16,761 nt of DNA, from positions 1 to 16,761 of the forward strand of contig DATADC010000044.1 of assembly GCA_036258735.1 (NCBI GenBank), given 5' to 3'. The DNA comes from JAPSGM01 sp036258735 (GTDB lineage Bacteria; Chloroflexota; Limnocylindria; QHBO01). The notes under the pieces were generated by a model. It saw only the letters and a list, made by a program, of their open reading frames with translations, was not told the origin of the DNA and did no database searches. Below, one piece after another: positions 1 through 7,205 of the stretch (its first letter is position 1; each line of letters opens with the position of its first letter). The translations under genes were made by a program, and so were the position numbers.

Positions 1-31
1 ACTCGGCCAGGAAGAAGACGTCGCTGCTCAT
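1..31 (-). CDS. etfA: Electron transfer flavoprotein alpha subunit, N-terminal start only (cut by window edge)
   Basis: Only the first ten codons lie in the window; they read MSSDVFFLAE. The ATG at 31-29 overlaps the TGA stop of etfB (TGATG), the tight coupling expected of an etfBA pair. EtfA normally begins with a short hydrophobic strand ending in an acidic residue, and this fragment fits. EtfA carries the FAD-binding C-terminal domain of the heterodimer and takes electrons from acyl-CoA dehydrogenases. The identification rests mainly on position directly after etfB, since ten residues cannot be diagnostic. Confidence 0.7.
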   Translation of the reverse strand, partial: MSSDVFFLAE

Positions 32-813
32 CAGATCAGCTTCCGTGCCGCGAGCCAATCGGCGATGCGGGCGGCCGCCTCGTCGCCGCCGGCGTTCTCG
101 ATACGCTCGGTGGGTGGCTTGGCCTCCGGCGGCCGCGCCTCTACGACCCGCGTCAGGGCGGCGCCGCGCAGCGTTCCGGGGTCAAGGCCAACGTCCGCCA
201 GCGACCAGGTTTCGAGCGGCTTCCGCTTGGCGGCCATGATCCCCTTGAGGCTGGCGTAGCGCGGCTCCCCGACCTGGTCGGTAACGGTGGCCACTACCGG
301 CACCGGCGCCTCCCAGATGTCGAAGCCGGTGGCAGTGAGGCGCCGGATGCGTGCCGCACCGTCGCTCAGCATCAGCTCCGAGCCATACGACAGCAGCGGT
401 AGTCCGCGCATGGCGGCCACCGCGCCGGGAACCAGCGACCCGCGGGCGTCGTCGGAGGCCATCCCCATCAGCGCCACGTCGGGCTCCAGCTTGTCCAGGG
501 CGGAGGCGAGCACGCGGGCCGTCGCCCATTCATCGGCGCCGGCCAGGGCGTCATCGGTCACCAGGTACGCCTCATCGCCGCCCATGGCCAGGGCGCGCCG
601 CAGTGCCTCGGCGGCTGTATCGGGCCCCATGGACAGGTACGACACCGATTCAGCGGCACCGTTCTCGGTCAGCCGCAGGGCCTGCTCGATGGCGTACTCG
701 TCGAGCGGGTTGATCACCGATTCGGCCGCGGCCCGGTCCAGCCGATAGTCGGCGGTATAACGCTTCTCGGCGGTGGTGGCCGGGACCTGCTTGACGCAGA
801 CGACGATCTTCAT
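31..813 (-). CDS. etfB: Electron transfer flavoprotein beta subunit
   Basis: A 260-residue protein, the normal length for EtfB. It opens with MKIVVCVKQVP, followed by a strand and INPLDEYAIEQAL (about residues 35-46), both typical of the family. The C-terminal half has the ETF-beta signature region around residues 175-205 (VATVTDQVGEPRYASLKGIM, then AAKRKPLETW). EtfB binds AMP and pairs with EtfA to shuttle electrons in the cytoplasm from acyl-CoA dehydrogenases to a membrane quinone oxidoreductase. Its ATG overlaps the acyl-CoA dehydrogenase stop by four bases (ATGA) and its own stop overlaps the etfA start, so the three genes are translationally coupled. The EtfD-like protein at 4971-7196 is a candidate downstream acceptor. 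Whether this is a simple or a bifurcating ETF cannot be settled from beta alone, because the diagnostic FAD-site residues are mostly in EtfA, outside the window. Confidence 0.95.
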   Translation of the reverse strand: MKIVVCVKQVPATTAEKRYTADYRLDRAAAESVINPLDEYAIEQALRLTENGAAESVSYLSMGPDTAAEALRRALAMGGDEAYLVTDDALAGADEWATARVLASALDKLEPDVALMGMASDDARGSLVPGAVAAMRGLPLLSYGSELMLSDGAARIRRLTATGFDIWEAPVPVVATVTDQVGEPRYASLKGIMAAKRKPLETWSLADVGLDPGTLRGAALTRVVEARPPEAKPPTERIENAGGDEAAARIADWLAARKLI

Positions 814-1973
814 CGGTCAGGCTTCAGAGCGCGCTGGAGGATCTGGCGGGCGATGATCAGGCGCTGGATCTGCTGCGTCCCCTCGTAGAGCTGGGTGATC
901 TTCGCGTCGCGCATCATCCGCTCGACCGGGTACTCGTTGATATAGCCATAGCCGCCCAGGACCTGAACGGCGTCGGTGGTGACCCGCATGGCGGTGTCCC
1001 CCGCCACCAGCTTCGCGCTGCTGGTCCAGTACGGCAGGTCCGATGCCTCGGCGTCCACCTTGGCCGCCGCCGCGTAGGTCAGCTGGCGGGCCGCCTCGGT
1101 CTGGCTGGCCATGTCGGCCAGCATGAACTGGATGCCCTGGAAGTCCGCCACGCGCTGGCCGAACTGCTGCCGATCCGCGGCGTAGCGCAGCGCCTCGTCC
1201 AGCGCTCCCTGGGCGATGCCCACCGCCTGGGCCGCGATGCTCAGCCGCGAGCGGTCGAGCGTGCTCATCGCGATCTTGAAGCCCTCGCCCTCGTTGCCGA
1301 GGCGGTTCTCGATGGGCACCCGCACGTCGTCGAAGGTCAGCTCGGCGGTCGGCGAGCCGCGGATGCCCATCTTGTGCTCGACCCGCGGTGCGGCGAAGCC
1401 GGGCGTGGCCGTCTCGACGATGAAGCCGCTCATGCCCTTGCGCCCACCGGCGGCCGGATCGGTCAGCGCGAAGACGGTCAGCACGTCGGCCACGCTGCCG
1501 TGGGTGATGAAGCGCTTCGACCCGTTGAGGACGTAGCAGTCCCCCTCCAGGCGCGCCCGCATCCGGTTGGACGCGACGTCGCTGCCCGCCGCGGCCTCGG
1601 TCAGGGCGAAGGCGATCAGCCACTCCCCGGAGGCCAGCCGCGGGAGGTATCGGTCCTTCTGCTCGTCGTTGCCGGCCAACAGGATCGGGAGCGCACCCAG
1701 CTTCTGCACGATTGGGATGAGGCTCGTTGTCGCGTCCGCGCGGGCGATCTCCTCGACAACGATCGACTGCCCGATGGTGTCGAGGCCCGTTCCCCCGTGC
1801 CGCTCCTCGAAGGACGTGCCCAGCAGGTCCTGCTTGGCCAGCAGCTCCTTGAGGTCCCAGGGGAATTCCGCCGTCTCGTCGATCTCCGCGGCGCGTGGCG
1901 CGATGCGCTCCTCGGCAAGCTCGCGCACCATGGCACGCAGCTCCTGGTGCTCATCGGTCAGGCGGTAGGTCAC
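810..1973 (-). CDS. Acyl-CoA dehydrogenase, short/medium-chain type
   Basis: A 387-residue flavoprotein, a typical length for the family, that introduces the alpha-beta double bond into an acyl-CoA and passes electrons to EtfAB. Family signatures are clear: ALTEAAAGSD (about 123-132) around the FAD/substrate site, the RQQFGQ segment (268-273), and QVLGGYGYINEYPVERMMRD (337-356). The catalytic base is probably Glu364 in LYEGTQQIQ, the position used by short- and medium-chain enzymes rather than by isovaleryl- or long-chain types. I chose the GTG at 1973 because homology begins at once (YRLTDEHQELR) and GAGGA lies about 8 bases upstream; the frame stays open further upstream only as a shadow of the Rieske gene. 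The stop overlaps etfB (ATGA). The actual acyl-CoA substrate cannot be told; branched or short-chain acids from amino-acid breakdown would suit the neighbouring aminotransferase. Confidence 0.95.
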   Translation of the reverse strand: MTYRLTDEHQELRAMVRELAEERIAPRAAEIDETAEFPWDLKELLAKQDLLGTSFEERHGGTGLDTIGQSIVVEEIARADATTSLIPIVQKLGALPILLAGNDEQKDRYLPRLASGEWLIAFALTEAAAGSDVASNRMRARLEGDCYVLNGSKRFITHGSVADVLTVFALTDPAAGGRKGMSGFIVETATPGFAAPRVEHKMGIRGSPTAELTFDDVRVPIENRLGNEGEGFKIAMSTLDRSRLSIAAQAVGIAQGALDEALRYAADRQQFGQRVADFQGIQFMLADMASQTEAARQLTYAAAAKVDAEASDLPYWTSSAKLVAGDTAMRVTTDAVQVLGGYGYINEYPVERMMRDAKITQLYEGTQQIQRLIIARQILQRALKPDR

Positions 1974-2029
1974 GCGGCGTCCTCGAGCTCGTCCGGGGCG
2001 GCTGATCGGTGGGCGGCCGGATCGCGCAC

Positions 2030-2035
2030 AGGATA
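2030..2035 (-). promoter_or_regulatory. Possible -10 box for the acyl-CoA dehydrogenase-etfBA operon
   Basis: The 128-base gap between the Rieske gene and the acyl-CoA dehydrogenase contains TATCCT on the minus strand, which would give a leader of about 50 bases. No convincing -35 hexamer lies 16-18 bases upstream. The gap is the longest inside this gene block, so an internal promoter is reasonable, but the support is a single hexamer. Confidence 0.25.
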
Positions 2036-2079
2036 GCGAAGCCAACCCACCTCGGGCGCGGGGACCGCCGGGGCGCAGA

Positions 2080-2101
2080 CCGGGTGCCCGGCCGGGTGCC
2101 C
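2080..2101 (-). repeat. Tandem 10-base direct repeat with internal palindrome after the Rieske gene
   Basis: Immediately after the TAG stop of the Rieske gene the plus strand reads CCGGGTGCCC at 2080-2089 and again at 2092-2101, a 12-base period. The junction forms the perfect palindrome CCCGGCCGGG (2087-2096). It could fold in RNA or bind a protein between two transcription units, but there is no T-run, so it is not a standard intrinsic terminator. Chance is possible at this GC content. Confidence 0.4.
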
Positions 2102-2968
2102 CTACTCCATCGGGCCGAAGACCTCGACCTGGTCGCCGCTGATGCGCGCCCGGTAGGCTGGCTGGCGGTGCGTGGACGGACCGTGCCGCACCACGCCGTC
2201 CGACAGGCGGAAGTTCGAGTAGTGCCACGGGCAGATGATGACGTCGTCGCGCACCTCTCCCTTGGAAAGCGGGCCGCCGGCATGCGAGCACGTCTCCTTG
2301 AGGGCGTACACCACGTCGCCGCGGCGAACCAGGACCAGCGCCGTGTTGCCGAGCATGGCCTTGGCCGGCACGCCCTCGACCAGGTTGGCGACGGGCATGA
2401 CCGGCTCGAACTCCTTGGCACGTCGGGCACGCGGAAAGTCGTTGTGGTTGACCATCACGCCGAGCTTGTAGACCACGTGCCCGCCGATGTAGGCACCCAC
2501 GCTCAGGATCAGGTAGCCGATGAGCAGGCCCCAGAAGGCGGCGTCGTGGTTGCCGTTGATGCGCGACATGGTCGAGAAGGCCAGGCCGCCGGTGCCGATG
2601 AAGTTGATCAGCCCGTGCATCCCCGCCACGTTCGTCTCGTCGCCGGGCGCGGTGTCCTTGAAGTCGGTCAGGCCGGTGAAGATGGCGCCGATGGCAGCCA
2701 GCCAGGAAAGGCCCACCACCCAGGCCGCACCATCCTCGAGGCCCTCCACGCCGAAGAAGACGCGCAGCACGTCCAGGAAGAGCGCGGCAGTGGCGCCGCC
2801 GATCACCACGTCCACCAGCACGGCGTGCAGCGAATGACCCAGCCACACGCCGTTGAGGAAGTCCTGCAGGTACCGGCCGGGCATGCCCAGCACTCGATAG
2901 ATGGCGTTCACCACCGAGGCGATGCCGCCCCACAGCCCTGCCAGCGAACTGGCGGCCCGCTCGATCAT
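2102..2968 (-). CDS. DUF2231-like four-helix membrane protein fused to a Rieske [2Fe-2S] domain
   Basis: A 288-residue protein in two parts. Residues about 45-170 form four hydrophobic helices (roughly 47-70, 82-101, 115-135, 144-168) resembling DUF2231, with histidines at helix edges (His45, His48, His118, His164). Residues about 185-288 are a Rieske domain. Cluster ligands are CSH (Cys227, His229) and CPWH (Cys246, His249), with 16 residues between the two pairs. The extra disulfide cysteines of bc1-type Rieske proteins are absent, so this resembles a Rieske ferredoxin of the dioxygenase type. It is probably a membrane-anchored one-electron carrier; its partner is unknown. The ATG overlaps the aminotransferase stop (ATGA), so it is made from the same message. 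The histidines could hold heme, but that is speculation. The Rieske call is firm; the DUF2231 label is from memory of the family pattern. Confidence 0.9.
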   Translation of the reverse strand: MIERAASSLAGLWGGIASVVNAIYRVLGMPGRYLQDFLNGVWLGHSLHAVLVDVVIGGATAALFLDVLRVFFGVEGLEDGAAWVVGLSWLAAIGAIFTGLTDFKDTAPGDETNVAGMHGLINFIGTGGLAFSTMSRINGNHDAAFWGLLIGYLILSVGAYIGGHVVYKLGVMVNHNDFPRARRAKEFEPVMPVANLVEGVPAKAMLGNTALVLVRRGDVVYALKETCSHAGGPLSKGEVRDDVIICPWHYSNFRLSDGVVRHGPSTHRQPAYRARISGDQVEVFGPME

Positions 2969-4395
2969 CCGGTCACCTCCCCCGCGAAATCGCGAAAGAC
3001 GGCGATGTGCCGCTCGATCTCGTCATCGGAGTGCTGCACGGACAGCGTCCACTGGTCGTCGGGCCCGGGGGGCAGCAGCACTCCCCGGTTCAGGAGGTAG
3101 AAGAAGCTCGCCTCCCACAGCTGCGAATCGAGGCCGATGAAGTCACGGTAGTTGGTGACCCGCTCCGGCGTGAACATCACGCAGCCCTTGGGGCCGATGT
3201 TGACCGCGTAGGCCGGCAGCTCGTATTCGTCGAGCACCTCCTGGCAGCCGGCCGCGAGCCGATCGGCCATGGCGTGCAGCCGCGGGTACGCGTCGCGGGT
3301 CAGGATCGCACTTAGCGTCACCAGCCCGGCCGCCATGGACAGCGGATTGCCGTTGAAGGTGCCCAGGTGCGCCACCCGCGTGGCGCCGCCGGCGAGGGTG
3401 GAGTGCTCGATCCCCACGCCGGGGCCGTCCTGCGGCACTTCCTCGATGACGCCCATCACCTCCCGCCTCCCGACGAAGGCGCCGATCGGGATGCCACCGC
3501 CGATGCTCTTGGCCAGGCAGGCGATGTCCGGCTGGACGCCGAAGTACTCCGTGGCGCCGCCGTAGGCGATGACCACGCCGGTCTTCACCTCGTCGAAGAT
3601 GAGCACCGCGCCGTGCTCGTCCGCGAGCTCGCGCACGCGCTCGAGGAAGCCGGGCCTGGGCGGAACCACGCCGATGTTGAACTGCACCGGCTCGACGATG
3701 ATGGCGGCGATCTCGCCGCTGTGGGCCTCCAGGATCGCTGCGAGGAGCTCCGGCTCGTTGAACGGGGCGATCACCGTCTCCGCCAGGCGGCTCTTGGGCA
3801 TGCCGGCGGTGGCCGCCACGGTGGCCGGCTGCTCGATGGGCCCCATCACCTCGCGCGGCGGCTGGATGCTGACCAGCACGTCGTCGTGGTGACCGTGATA
3901 GCTTCCCTCGAACTTGATGATCTTCTCGCGTCCGGTGTAGCCGCGCGCCACCCTGATGGCGTCCATGGTCGCCTCGGTGCCGGAGTTGCTGAAGCGCACC
4001 AGGTCGGCGTTGAAGCGGGCCTTGAGCTCCTCCGCCAGCGCCACGCCGTCCTCGACTGGGAAGGTGTAGCAAGTCCCGTTCGCCACGCGGCGTTGCAGCG
4101 CTTCCGCCAGCAGCGGGTGGGAGTGGCCGGCGGCGAGGACGCCGAAGGCCATGTCAAAGTCGATGTACTCGTTGCCGTCCGCGTCCCAGATCCGCGAGCC
4201 GCGCGCATCGGTCATGAACAGCGGGTAGGGATCGTAGGTCTGGAACGAGCTCGCCACGCCCAGTGGCAGCGCCTGGCGGGCGCGGGCGTGGAGCTCGGCG
4301 CTCCGCGGCGTGCGCGCCCGGTACGCGGCCTCCTCCCGCTCCCCGATCTCGCGGATCCGATCGCGGTCGAGCTCGCGACGCTGCAAAACAGCCAC
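2965..4395 (-). CDS. Class III (PLP-dependent) aminotransferase, glutamate-1-semialdehyde aminomutase-like
   Basis: A 476-residue fold-type I PLP enzyme. Visible features are the phosphate-binding SNSGTEATM (about 136-144), EGSYHGHHD (163-171), the PLP-pyridine aspartate in IFDEVKTGV (Asp268), the Schiff-base lysine Lys296 in ACLAKSIGGGIPIGAF, and the dimer-contact threonine Thr346 in HLGTFNGNPL. The pattern is closest to HemL, but it is longer than HemL (about 430 residues), has an N-terminal extension and IFDEVKTGV instead of the usual DEVMTGFR, and has no heme genes nearby. It is therefore more likely an omega- or beta-amino-acid transaminase of the HemL-like group. The GTG start at 4395 is fixed by AGGAGG seven bases upstream; the open frame further upstream runs inside lrp and is a shadow. 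It follows lrp directly and overlaps the Rieske gene. Confidence 0.9.
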   Translation of the reverse strand: MAVLQRRELDRDRIREIGEREEAAYRARTPRSAELHARARQALPLGVASSFQTYDPYPLFMTDARGSRIWDADGNEYIDFDMAFGVLAAGHSHPLLAEALQRRVANGTCYTFPVEDGVALAEELKARFNADLVRFSNSGTEATMDAIRVARGYTGREKIIKFEGSYHGHHDDVLVSIQPPREVMGPIEQPATVAATAGMPKSRLAETVIAPFNEPELLAAILEAHSGEIAAIIVEPVQFNIGVVPPRPGFLERVRELADEHGAVLIFDEVKTGVVIAYGGATEYFGVQPDIACLAKSIGGGIPIGAFVGRREVMGVIEEVPQDGPGVGIEHSTLAGGATRVAHLGTFNGNPLSMAAGLVTLSAILTRDAYPRLHAMADRLAAGCQEVLDEYELPAYAVNIGPKGCVMFTPERVTNYRDFIGLDSQLWEASFFYLLNRGVLLPPGPDDQWTLSVQHSDDEIERHIAVFRDFAGEVTG

Positions 4396-4402
4396 AGGCC
4401 AG

Positions 4403-4408
4403 CCTCCT
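4403..4408 (-). promoter_or_regulatory. Strong ribosome binding site that fixes the aminotransferase start
   Basis: On the minus strand AGGAGG sits seven bases before the GTG at 4395 and overlaps the TAG stop of lrp (4409-4407). It is the best Shine-Dalgarno in the window. A ribosome terminating on lrp would cover it, so translation of the aminotransferase is probably coupled to that of the regulator. Confidence 0.85.
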
Positions 4409-4892
4409 ACCTTGCGCCCCAGCGGTAGCTTTCCTTGACGAAGCGGAGCTCGACCATGGTCTCGGTGGAGCGCACGCCATCGATGCGAGCCAGGTCGTCG
4501 GCCAGGACCCGCAGCAGGTGCTCGTTGTCCTCGCAAACCACCTCGCAGATCATGTCGAAGCGGCCGGCAGTGATGACCACGTAGGTCACCTCGTCGAGCG
4601 CCGCGACCGCATCGGCCACCGCCTCGATGCGGCCGGCATCGACGTGCAGCCCGATGAAGGCCGGCTGCCCGAAGCCCATCGCCAGCGGATCGGTGACACC
4701 GACCACCTGCACCACGCCGCGGCTGATGAGCCGCTCCGCTCGCTGGCGTACGGTCGCCTCCGGGACCTTCAGCTCGCGCCCGATCTGGGCGTACGGCCGG
4801 CGGCCGTCGAGCTGGAGCGCCTTGATGATCGCCTTGTCCAGGTCGTCGAGGACCGGTCGCCGACCGGCCGATCCCATCGAGCGCAGGGCCAT
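4407..4892 (-). CDS. Lrp/AsnC family transcriptional regulator
   Basis: A 161-residue protein of normal Lrp/AsnC length. Residues about 16-62 form the AsnC-type winged helix-turn-helix (LDDLDKAIIKALQLDGRRPY, then the recognition helix near VPEATVRQRAERL). Residues about 75-155 form the ligand-binding RAM domain, with the conserved turn VVITAGRFDMICEV. Such proteins are DNA-binding oligomers that sense amino acids and usually control adjacent amino-acid metabolism genes and themselves. The next gene in the operon is an aminotransferase, which fits. The ATG at 4892 has no Shine-Dalgarno, but lies six bases after a TACGAT -10 box with TTGACC 17 bases further upstream, so the message may start at the A of ATG. 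A second in-frame ATG (Met6, 4877) also lacks a Shine-Dalgarno. Confidence 0.93.
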   Translation of the reverse strand: MALRSMGSAGRRPVLDDLDKAIIKALQLDGRRPYAQIGRELKVPEATVRQRAERLISRGVVQVVGVTDPLAMGFGQPAFIGLHVDAGRIEAVADAVAALDEVTYVVITAGRFDMICEVVCEDNEHLLRVLADDLARIDGVRSTETMVELRFVKESYRWGAR

Positions 4893-4898
4893 CGGCGA

Positions 4899-4927
4899 AT
4901 CGTAGGTGCGGCCGGCCAGGCGGTCAA
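4899..4927 (-). promoter_or_regulatory. Promoter of the lrp-aminotransferase-Rieske operon (leaderless)
   Basis: Minus-strand TTGACC (4927-4922) and TACGAT (4904-4899) are separated by exactly 17 bases, the best sigma-70-type promoter in the window. Transcription would be expected about seven bases downstream, which is the A of the lrp ATG at 4892, giving a leaderless mRNA. An inverted repeat (4931-4960) lies just upstream of the -35 box. Confidence 0.65.
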
Positions 4928-4930
4928 GAT

Positions 4931-4960
4931 TCCGCAGGATTGAGGCCGTAAGCCTGCGGA
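4931..4960. promoter_or_regulatory. Perfect 8-base inverted repeat upstream of lrp, candidate Lrp operator
   Basis: TCCGCAGG (4931-4938) is mirrored exactly by CCTGCGGA (4953-4960) with a 14-base centre. It lies three bases upstream of the lrp -35 box, in the 78-base gap after the EtfD-like gene. Lrp-type regulators commonly bind imperfect dyads next to their own promoters, so autoregulation is a fair guess. As RNA it could form a hairpin after the EtfD message, but ATCTTGACC follows rather than a T-run, which argues against an intrinsic terminator. Confidence 0.45.
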
Positions 4961-4970
4961 TTCGGGGGGT

Positions 4971-7196
4971 TTATGCGGGAACCGTGGACTTCGGCTCGGT
5001 CGCTGCGTCCGGGCCCGCCGGCGTGGCCGGCGCGGCCCAGGCGCCGGTGGCATCGGCCAGGAGCTCGGCCACGTCGGCGACGCGTACATCGGTCCGCTCC
5101 AGGTCCGTCACGCCGTCGCGCAGCATGATCAGGCAGAAGGGGCAGGCGGTGGCGATGGCCGTAGCATCGGTCTCGAGTGCTTGCCGCGCGCGGCGATGGT
5201 TGATGCGCTCGCCCTCGTGCTCCTCCATCCACATGCGCGCGCCGCCGGCGCCGCAGCACATCCCGCGCCGATGGTGCAGCTCCATCTCGGCCACCTCCTG
5301 TCCCGGCACCGCGGCGACGACCCGCCGGCCCTCGTCGTAGACGTTGTTGTATCGGCCCAGGTAGCAGGCGTCGTGGTAGGCGACCACCGCCTCCCGGTGC
5401 TCGGTGGGGTTCAGCCGGCCCTGCGCCACAAGCTGGTCGAGCAGCTGGGTGTGGTGGATGATCTCGAACTCTGTGAGGCCGAACTGCGGGTACTCGTTGC
5501 CGATGGTGTTGAAGCAGTGCGGGCAGCTGGCCACGATGGTGTGCACCCCGTGAGCCTCGCCGGTGGCGTTGAGGGTGGCGACGTTCTCCTCGGCCAGCAT
5601 CTGGAACAGGTACTCGTTGCCGGACCGGCGCGCCGGGTCGCCGCTGCACGTCTCGCGCGGGCCGAGCACGGCGAACGGCACTTCGGCCTGGCGCAGCAAC
5701 TGGGCCATGGCCCGAACCACGCGCCGGTTGCGGTCATCGAAGGCGCCGGCACAGCCGACCCAATACAGGATCGGACCCGGCCGCCCCCGGCCATAGATGG
5801 TCCGCCACGACCGCCCGTCGGTTGGCACGCGGCCAGTAGCCGGCACCCCGCCGGCACCTAGGACCGGGACGTCCAGGCCCTTGGCCCAGTCGAGTCGCGC
5901 CGACTTCGGCTGGCCCCACGGGTTGCCGGCGTTCTCCATGTTGCGGAAGGCCGCGTTCAGCTCCTTGGGGAAGCGGGATTCTTCCAGCACCAGGTTGCGG
6001 CGGATCTCCACGAAGCTGTCGACGTGCTCGATCAGCACCGGGCAGCCCTCCACGCACCAGCCACAGGTGGTGCACTGCCAGATCGCCTCCTCGGGGATGG
6101 CGTTGTCGACGATGGGCAGCGAAAGTGCCTCCTCGGCGCGCTGACGGGCGAGGTTCAACGAGGCGTCCGAGGCCTCGACGCCGCCGGCTGCGCCGCCCTT
6201 CGCCGCCCGCTGCGCCCCGGCGGCGGCCGCCAGCGCCGTCTCGGCGGCCGCGATCTGGTCGCGCAGCCCCTCCATGAAGTGCTTGGGACTGAGCGTCTTG
6301 CCGGTCATGCTGGCCGGGCAGAACTCCATGCAGCGGCCGCACTCGGTGCAGCTCATCGGGTCGAGCAGGTGCCGCCAGGTCAGGTCCTTGAGCCCCTTGG
6401 CGCCGAAGGTCGGCTCCTCGCCGTCAACCGGCTCGGCCTCGAGGTCCATGCTCCGCAGCGCGCCACGCGGCTCGAGGTTGCGGAAGTACACGTTCGGCTC
6501 GCTCGTGAGGATGTGCAGGTGCTTGCTGTAGGGCAGGTAGGTCCCGAACAGCAGCACGAAGCCGATGTGCAGCCAGGCGAAGACGCCGTAGCCCATGGCC
6601 GCCGCCTCCTGACCGATGGGCTCCAGCGCGCCGGCCAGCGGCGTGGCGAGGAAGGCCCAGCCGCGTGACGGGTCGTCCGGGGCGGCCACGAGCCGGAGCG
6701 CGTCACCGGCCAGTTCGGTCACGACCACCGCGCCGATGAGGGCCAGGATGCGGAAGGCGTCCCGGCTCAGCGCCAGCCGAGCCGGCCGTTCGACGATGCG
6801 ACGGTAGGCCGCGTACAGCACGCCCGCCAGCACCAGGCCGATGAACAGGTTGGCCACCCCGACGGCGATGCCCCACAGGATGCCGCCCAGCGGCCAGCCC
6901 AGGACGGCCTCGACGAGGCCGTTGGTGAAGTAGTTGCCGGTCGTGACCAGGAGCGCCACGAAGCCCCAGAAGATGACCGCGTGCATCAGCCCCGGGGCCG
7001 GGTCCTGCAGCAGCCGCTTTTGGGCCATGACGTAGACGATGAAGCCCCAGATGCGCTTGAGCGGCTGGTCGCTGCGGTCCAGCGGGCGGCCGGAGCGGAG
7101 GATGTGCAGGTGCCACCGCGCGCCGCGCCAGAAGAGGTAGGCGGCAATCGCCACCGGCACCACGATCAGCGGGTAGAGGGGGATCCCGACCTCCAT
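4971..7196 (-). CDS. etfD: EtfD-like membrane Fe-S oxidoreductase (ETF:menaquinone oxidoreductase type; NarI-like + HdrD-like)
   Basis: A 741-residue fusion. The N-terminus has about five membrane helices (near 8-23, 72-92, 101-130, 147-170, 204-222) with histidines suited to heme b (His72, His210, His226, His228), like nitrate reductase gamma. Two [4Fe-4S] motifs follow: Cys283/286/289/293 (CTECGRCMEFCP) and Cys375/378/381/385 (CTTCGWCVEGCP). The C-terminus has two CCG domains of the heterodisulfide-reductase D type: Cys482, Cys517 (ETCSGDPARR), Cys558, Cys561; and Cys611, Cys647-648 (MCCGAGG), Cys685, Cys688. The architecture matches the EtfD/EMO family, which carries electrons from EtfAB to menaquinone in mycobacteria and syntrophic bacteria. 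Acyl-CoA dehydrogenase and etfBA lie on the same strand 3 kb downstream, supporting that role. A GlpC- or lactate-oxidase-type electron carrier is the alternative. Residues about 315-355 are an alanine-rich linker. Confidence 0.88.
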   Translation of the reverse strand: MEVGIPLYPLIVVPVAIAAYLFWRGARWHLHILRSGRPLDRSDQPLKRIWGFIVYVMAQKRLLQDPAPGLMHAVIFWGFVALLVTTGNYFTNGLVEAVLGWPLGGILWGIAVGVANLFIGLVLAGVLYAAYRRIVERPARLALSRDAFRILALIGAVVVTELAGDALRLVAAPDDPSRGWAFLATPLAGALEPIGQEAAAMGYGVFAWLHIGFVLLFGTYLPYSKHLHILTSEPNVYFRNLEPRGALRSMDLEAEPVDGEEPTFGAKGLKDLTWRHLLDPMSCTECGRCMEFCPASMTGKTLSPKHFMEGLRDQIAAAETALAAAAGAQRAAKGGAAGGVEASDASLNLARQRAEEALSLPIVDNAIPEEAIWQCTTCGWCVEGCPVLIEHVDSFVEIRRNLVLEESRFPKELNAAFRNMENAGNPWGQPKSARLDWAKGLDVPVLGAGGVPATGRVPTDGRSWRTIYGRGRPGPILYWVGCAGAFDDRNRRVVRAMAQLLRQAEVPFAVLGPRETCSGDPARRSGNEYLFQMLAEENVATLNATGEAHGVHTIVASCPHCFNTIGNEYPQFGLTEFEIIHHTQLLDQLVAQGRLNPTEHREAVVAYHDACYLGRYNNVYDEGRRVVAAVPGQEVAEMELHHRRGMCCGAGGARMWMEEHEGERINHRRARQALETDATAIATACPFCLIMLRDGVTDLERTDVRVADVAELLADATGAWAAPATPAGPDAATEPKSTVPA

Positions 7197-7205
7197 GCGG
7201 AGGTC

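Noticed and set aside
1974..2933. N-terminal extension of the acyl-CoA dehydrogenase frame to 2933 (707 codons)
   Set aside because: The extension runs through the Rieske gene in another frame and is Arg/Gly-rich; dehydrogenase homology begins at the GTG at 1973.
2009..4428. Long plus-strand open frames opposite the Rieske and aminotransferase genes
   Set aside because: They mirror codon structure of real genes and contain His/Asp/Val-rich sequence without recognisable motifs.
4396..4536. Upstream start for the aminotransferase at 4536
   Set aside because: The extra 47 residues overlap lrp and look like a shadow, whereas GTG 4395 has AGGAGG at ideal spacing.
4931..4960. Intrinsic terminator for etfD
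   Set aside because: The inverted repeat is good, but no T-run follows on the minus strand; an operator is more likely.
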